NCBI RefSeq assembly: GCF_014650715.1
Contig: NZ_BMVM01000003.1
Span: 496,001 to 560,000 of the forward strand
Source of the DNA: Streptomyces bluensis
GTDB taxonomy: Bacteria; Actinomycetota; Actinomycetes; Streptomycetales; Streptomycetaceae
DNA length: 64,000 nt
Direction of reading: 5' to 3'
Below, in pieces: positions 58,327 through 64,000 of the stretch. The notes under the pieces are model-generated. The model worked only from the letters and a program-made list of their open reading frames with translations. It was not told the origin of the DNA and ran no database searches. The position numbers and the translations under genes are program-made. The stretch's first letter is position 1, and the number at the start of each line of letters is the position of its first letter.

Positions 58327-58698
58327 TTACTTCTCCTTCTTGGCGCCGTAACGGCTGCGGGCCTGCTTGCGGTTCTTGACACCCTGGGTGTCGAGCGAAC
58401 CACGGATGATCTTGTAGCGAACACCCGGCAGGTCCTTCACACGGCCACCGCGCACGAGCACGATGGAGTGCTCCTGCAGGTTGTGACCCTCACCCGGAAT
58501 GTAAGCGGTGACCTCGATCCCGCTGGTCAGACGCACACGCGCGACCTTACGCAGGGCCGAGTTCGGCTTCTTCGGGGTGGTCGTGAACACACGCGTGCAG
58601 ACGCCCCGACGCTGAGGGGAACCCTCAAGTGCGGGCGTCTTGTTCTTCTCGACCTTGTCCTGCCGGCCCTTCCGGACCAGCTGCTGGATCGTAGGCAC
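58327..58698 (-). CDS. rpsL: 30S ribosomal protein S12
   Basis: The GTG at 58698 gives the standard 123 residues [20 protein letters not shown]. Lys43 and Lys88 are present, in [18 protein letters not shown] and [13 protein letters not shown], so the protein has the streptomycin-sensitive form. First gene of the str operon. Confidence 0.98.
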   Translation of the reverse strand: MPTIQQLVRKGRQDKVEKNKTPALEGSPQRRGVCTRVFTTTPKKPNSALRKVARVRLTSGIEVTAYIPGEGHNLQEHSIVLVRGGRVKDLPGVRYKIIRGSLDTQGVKNRKQARSRYGAKKEK

Positions 58699-58748
58699 TA
58701 CTTCTCCGGTTTCTGTGTGCCGATGGGTACAGCTAACCTGGAACGTCG

Positions 58749-58781
58749 CCGACCCACGCGGTCGGGTGTGTCGAATCCCGC
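58749..58781 (-). promoter_or_regulatory. rpsL leader element shared with rpsJ
   Basis: On the mRNA strand it reads GCGGGA, two nucleotides, CGACACAC, then CCGACCGCGTGGGTCGG. It differs from the rpsJ copy only in the spacer and one A/G. It lies about 50 nt before the rpsL start and about 110 nt after the -10 hexamer. Confidence 0.75.
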
Positions 58782-58891
58782 AGACTCCCGCCGCAAGGCG
58801 AAAAGGGCGCAGATTACGGTGGCCGGTGACGGCTCGCCATGCGGTTGATGGCACACACGGGAGCCAGGGCACACCCCAGGCACAAGGTCTG

Positions 58892-58920
58892 AGCGTACCT
58901 ACCTCATTCGCTGCGGTCAA
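58892..58920 (-). promoter_or_regulatory. Promoter of the str operon (rpsL)
   Basis: TTGACC (58915-58920) and TACGCT (58892-58897) on the minus strand are 17 nt apart, an excellent HrdB-type promoter. The leader would be about 185 nt. The 440-nt gap between rpoC and rpsL holds this promoter, the shared element and the rpoC terminator; no gene is seen. Confidence 0.75.
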
Positions 58921-59086
58921 AACAAATGGGCGCCGCCCGCATCGCCACGCGGAACATGTCAAGACCCCGTGCCGTACCTGATCTTCTCACCCACGGCCCG
59001 CGATCTTCTCTACGGCAGGTCCCGCAGGCCCAACTCCCCAGAGCCCAGCGGCACATGACGCGCCGCTGACAGCCCGCTGACACGCC

Positions 59087-59119
59087 GAAGGGCGGTCACC
59101 CACAGGGTGACCGCCCTTC
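59087..59119 (-). terminator. Terminator of the rpoBC operon
   Basis: GAAGGGCGGTCACC pairs perfectly (14 bp) with GGTGACCGCCCTTC around CACAG, 20 nt after the rpoC stop. Confidence 0.92.
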
Positions 59120-59138
59120 AGTACGTCAGACGTACGCC

Positions 59139-63038
<3,900 letters not shown>

Positions 63039-63135
63039 TATGCGTCAATCCCTCTCAGGGTTGTAAGTCTTGGGGTCTGAAACGGGGGTCCCGGGGCCGG
63101 CGGACCCTGATCGCTCACGGTCCGCCGAAATCCCG

Positions 63136-64000
63136 TCAGACCTCTTCGACGCTGCTCGGCTCGCGCCGGGACAGGTCGATGCCGAGCTCCTCCGCAGCGC
63201 GGAAGACGTCCTCGTCGGTGTCACGCATCTCGATGGACATACCGTCGCTGGACAGCACCTCCACGTTCAGGCACAGGGACTGCATCTCCTTGATGAGCAC
63301 CTTGAAGGACTCGGGGATGCCGGGTTCGGGGATGTTCTCGCCCTTGACGATGGCCTCGTAGACCTTCACGCGGCCGGTGACGTCGTCGGACTTGATGGTC
63401 AGCAGCTCCTGGAGGGCGTACGCGGCGCCATAGGCCTCCAGCGCCCACACCTCCATCTCGCCGAACCGCTGGCCACCGAACTGGGCCTTACCACCCAGCG
63501 GCTGCTGGGTGATCATCGAGTACGGGCCGGTCGAGCGGGCGTGCAGCTTGTCGTCGACCAGGTGGTGCAGCTTGAGGATGTACATGTACCCGACCGAGAT
63601 CGGGTCCGGGAACGGCTCACCGCTACGGCCGTCGAACAGCCGCGCCTTACCGGTCGGGAGCACCATGCGCTCTCCGTCGCGGTTCGGGATGGTGTGCTGC
63701 AGCAGACCCGCGAGCTCGTCCTCACGCGCACCGTCGAAGACGGGGGTGGCGACGTTCGTGCCCGGGTCGACCCGGTCGGCCTCGATGGCCTGCAGGCGCT
63801 GCGCCCACTCCTCGCTGAGCCCGGAGACGTCCCAGCCGCGGCTGGCGAGCCAGCCGAGGTGGATCTCCAGGACCTGTCCCGGGTTCATTCGGGACGGGAC
63901 ACCGAGCGGGTTGAGGATGATGTCGACCGGGGTGCCGTCCTCCAGGAACGGCATGTCCTCGATCGGCAGGATCTTCGAGATGACACCCTTGTTGCCGTGG
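63136..64000 (-). CDS. rpoB: RNA polymerase beta subunit (C-terminal part)
   Basis: The visible 287 residues are the C-terminus of RpoB, beginning [20 protein letters not shown] at the window edge. [20 protein letters not shown] and the anchor [20 protein letters not shown] follow, ending [10 protein letters not shown]. The rifampicin region lies outside the window. Co-transcribed with rpoC. Confidence 0.98.
   Translation of the reverse strand, partial: HGNKGVISKILPIEDMPFLEDGTPVDIILNPLGVPSRMNPGQVLEIHLGWLASRGWDVSGLSEEWAQRLQAIEADRVDPGTNVATPVFDGAREDELAGLLQHTIPNRDGERMVLPTGKARLFDGRSGEPFPDPISVGYMYILKLHHLVDDKLHARSTGPYSMITQQPLGGKAQFGGQRFGEMEVWALEAYGAAYALQELLTIKSDDVTGRVKVYEAIVKGENIPEPGIPESFKVLIKEMQSLCLNVEVLSSDGMSIEMRDTDEDVFRAAEELGIDLSRREPSSVEEV

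Noticed and set aside
55550..58351. Open frame of about 930 codons opposite fusA and rpsG
   Set aside because: Same GC artefact; composition is unlike a protein and it spans two genes and their gap.
58327..58698. Streptomycin-resistance change in rpsL
   Set aside because: Lys43 and Lys88 are both present, the wild-type form.

Overview
The window comes from a high-GC actinobacterium, almost certainly a Streptomyces. The evidence is strong third-position GC, many GTG starts with GGAGG-type ribosome sites, a WhiJ-like regulator with DUF397 partners, a 1299-residue RpoC, and the gene order alr - alpha/beta hydrolase - tsaE - tsaB, glmS, acpS - nnr, coaA, glmM - rpsI - rplM, truA - rplQ - rpoA, then the spc, S10, str and rpoBC blocks.

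Positions 1-21,080 mix housekeeping genes with accessory ones. The housekeeping set covers tRNA t6A synthesis (tsaB, tsaE), peptidoglycan precursors (alr, glmS, glmM), carrier-protein activation (acpS), NAD(P)HX repair (nnr) and pantothenate kinase (coaA). The accessory genes are secreted proteins, a WhiJ-like XRE/DUF397/ATPase cluster, an AraC/GyrI regulator, a VOC protein, a PA14-fibronectin protein and a secreted glycerophosphodiesterase. A 58-codon gene at 1373-1549 lies directly behind a DmdR/DtxR-type iron box.

Positions 22,294-32,898 form an accessory surface-polymer region between rplM and truA. A minus-strand operon encodes a CapA/PgsA-like lipoprotein, a double-HAMP membrane protein with no output domain, a PgsB/CapB-like ligase, a PgsC/CapC-like membrane protein and an NlpC/P60 hydrolase. 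Flanking it are a GT87 glycosyltransferase, a secreted protein and a divergent lipoprotein. This is the most promising candidate for an undescribed system: a poly-gamma-glutamate-like polymer locus with its own sensor and hydrolase parts.

Positions 32,931-50,561 hold truA, rplQ, rpoA, rpsK, rpsM, rpmJ, infA, map, adk, secY and the spc and S10 ribosomal protein genes, all on the minus strand, so transcription runs from rpsJ toward truA. A GH115 glycosidase gene separates rpsJ from tuf. Next come tuf, fusA, rpsG and rpsL (the str operon), then rpoC and the 3' part of rpoB. The leaders of rpsJ and rpsL share an almost identical element of about 33 nt that can fold into a hairpin. Both lie about 50-60 nt before the start codon, which suggests a common post-transcriptional control of the S10 and str operons.

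Several intergenic regions carry short tandem repeats (at 3571, 17042, 19280, 24557 and 30632) and copies of a dispersed repeat (1280, 1308, 34529). No tRNA, rRNA, insertion sequence or CRISPR array was seen.
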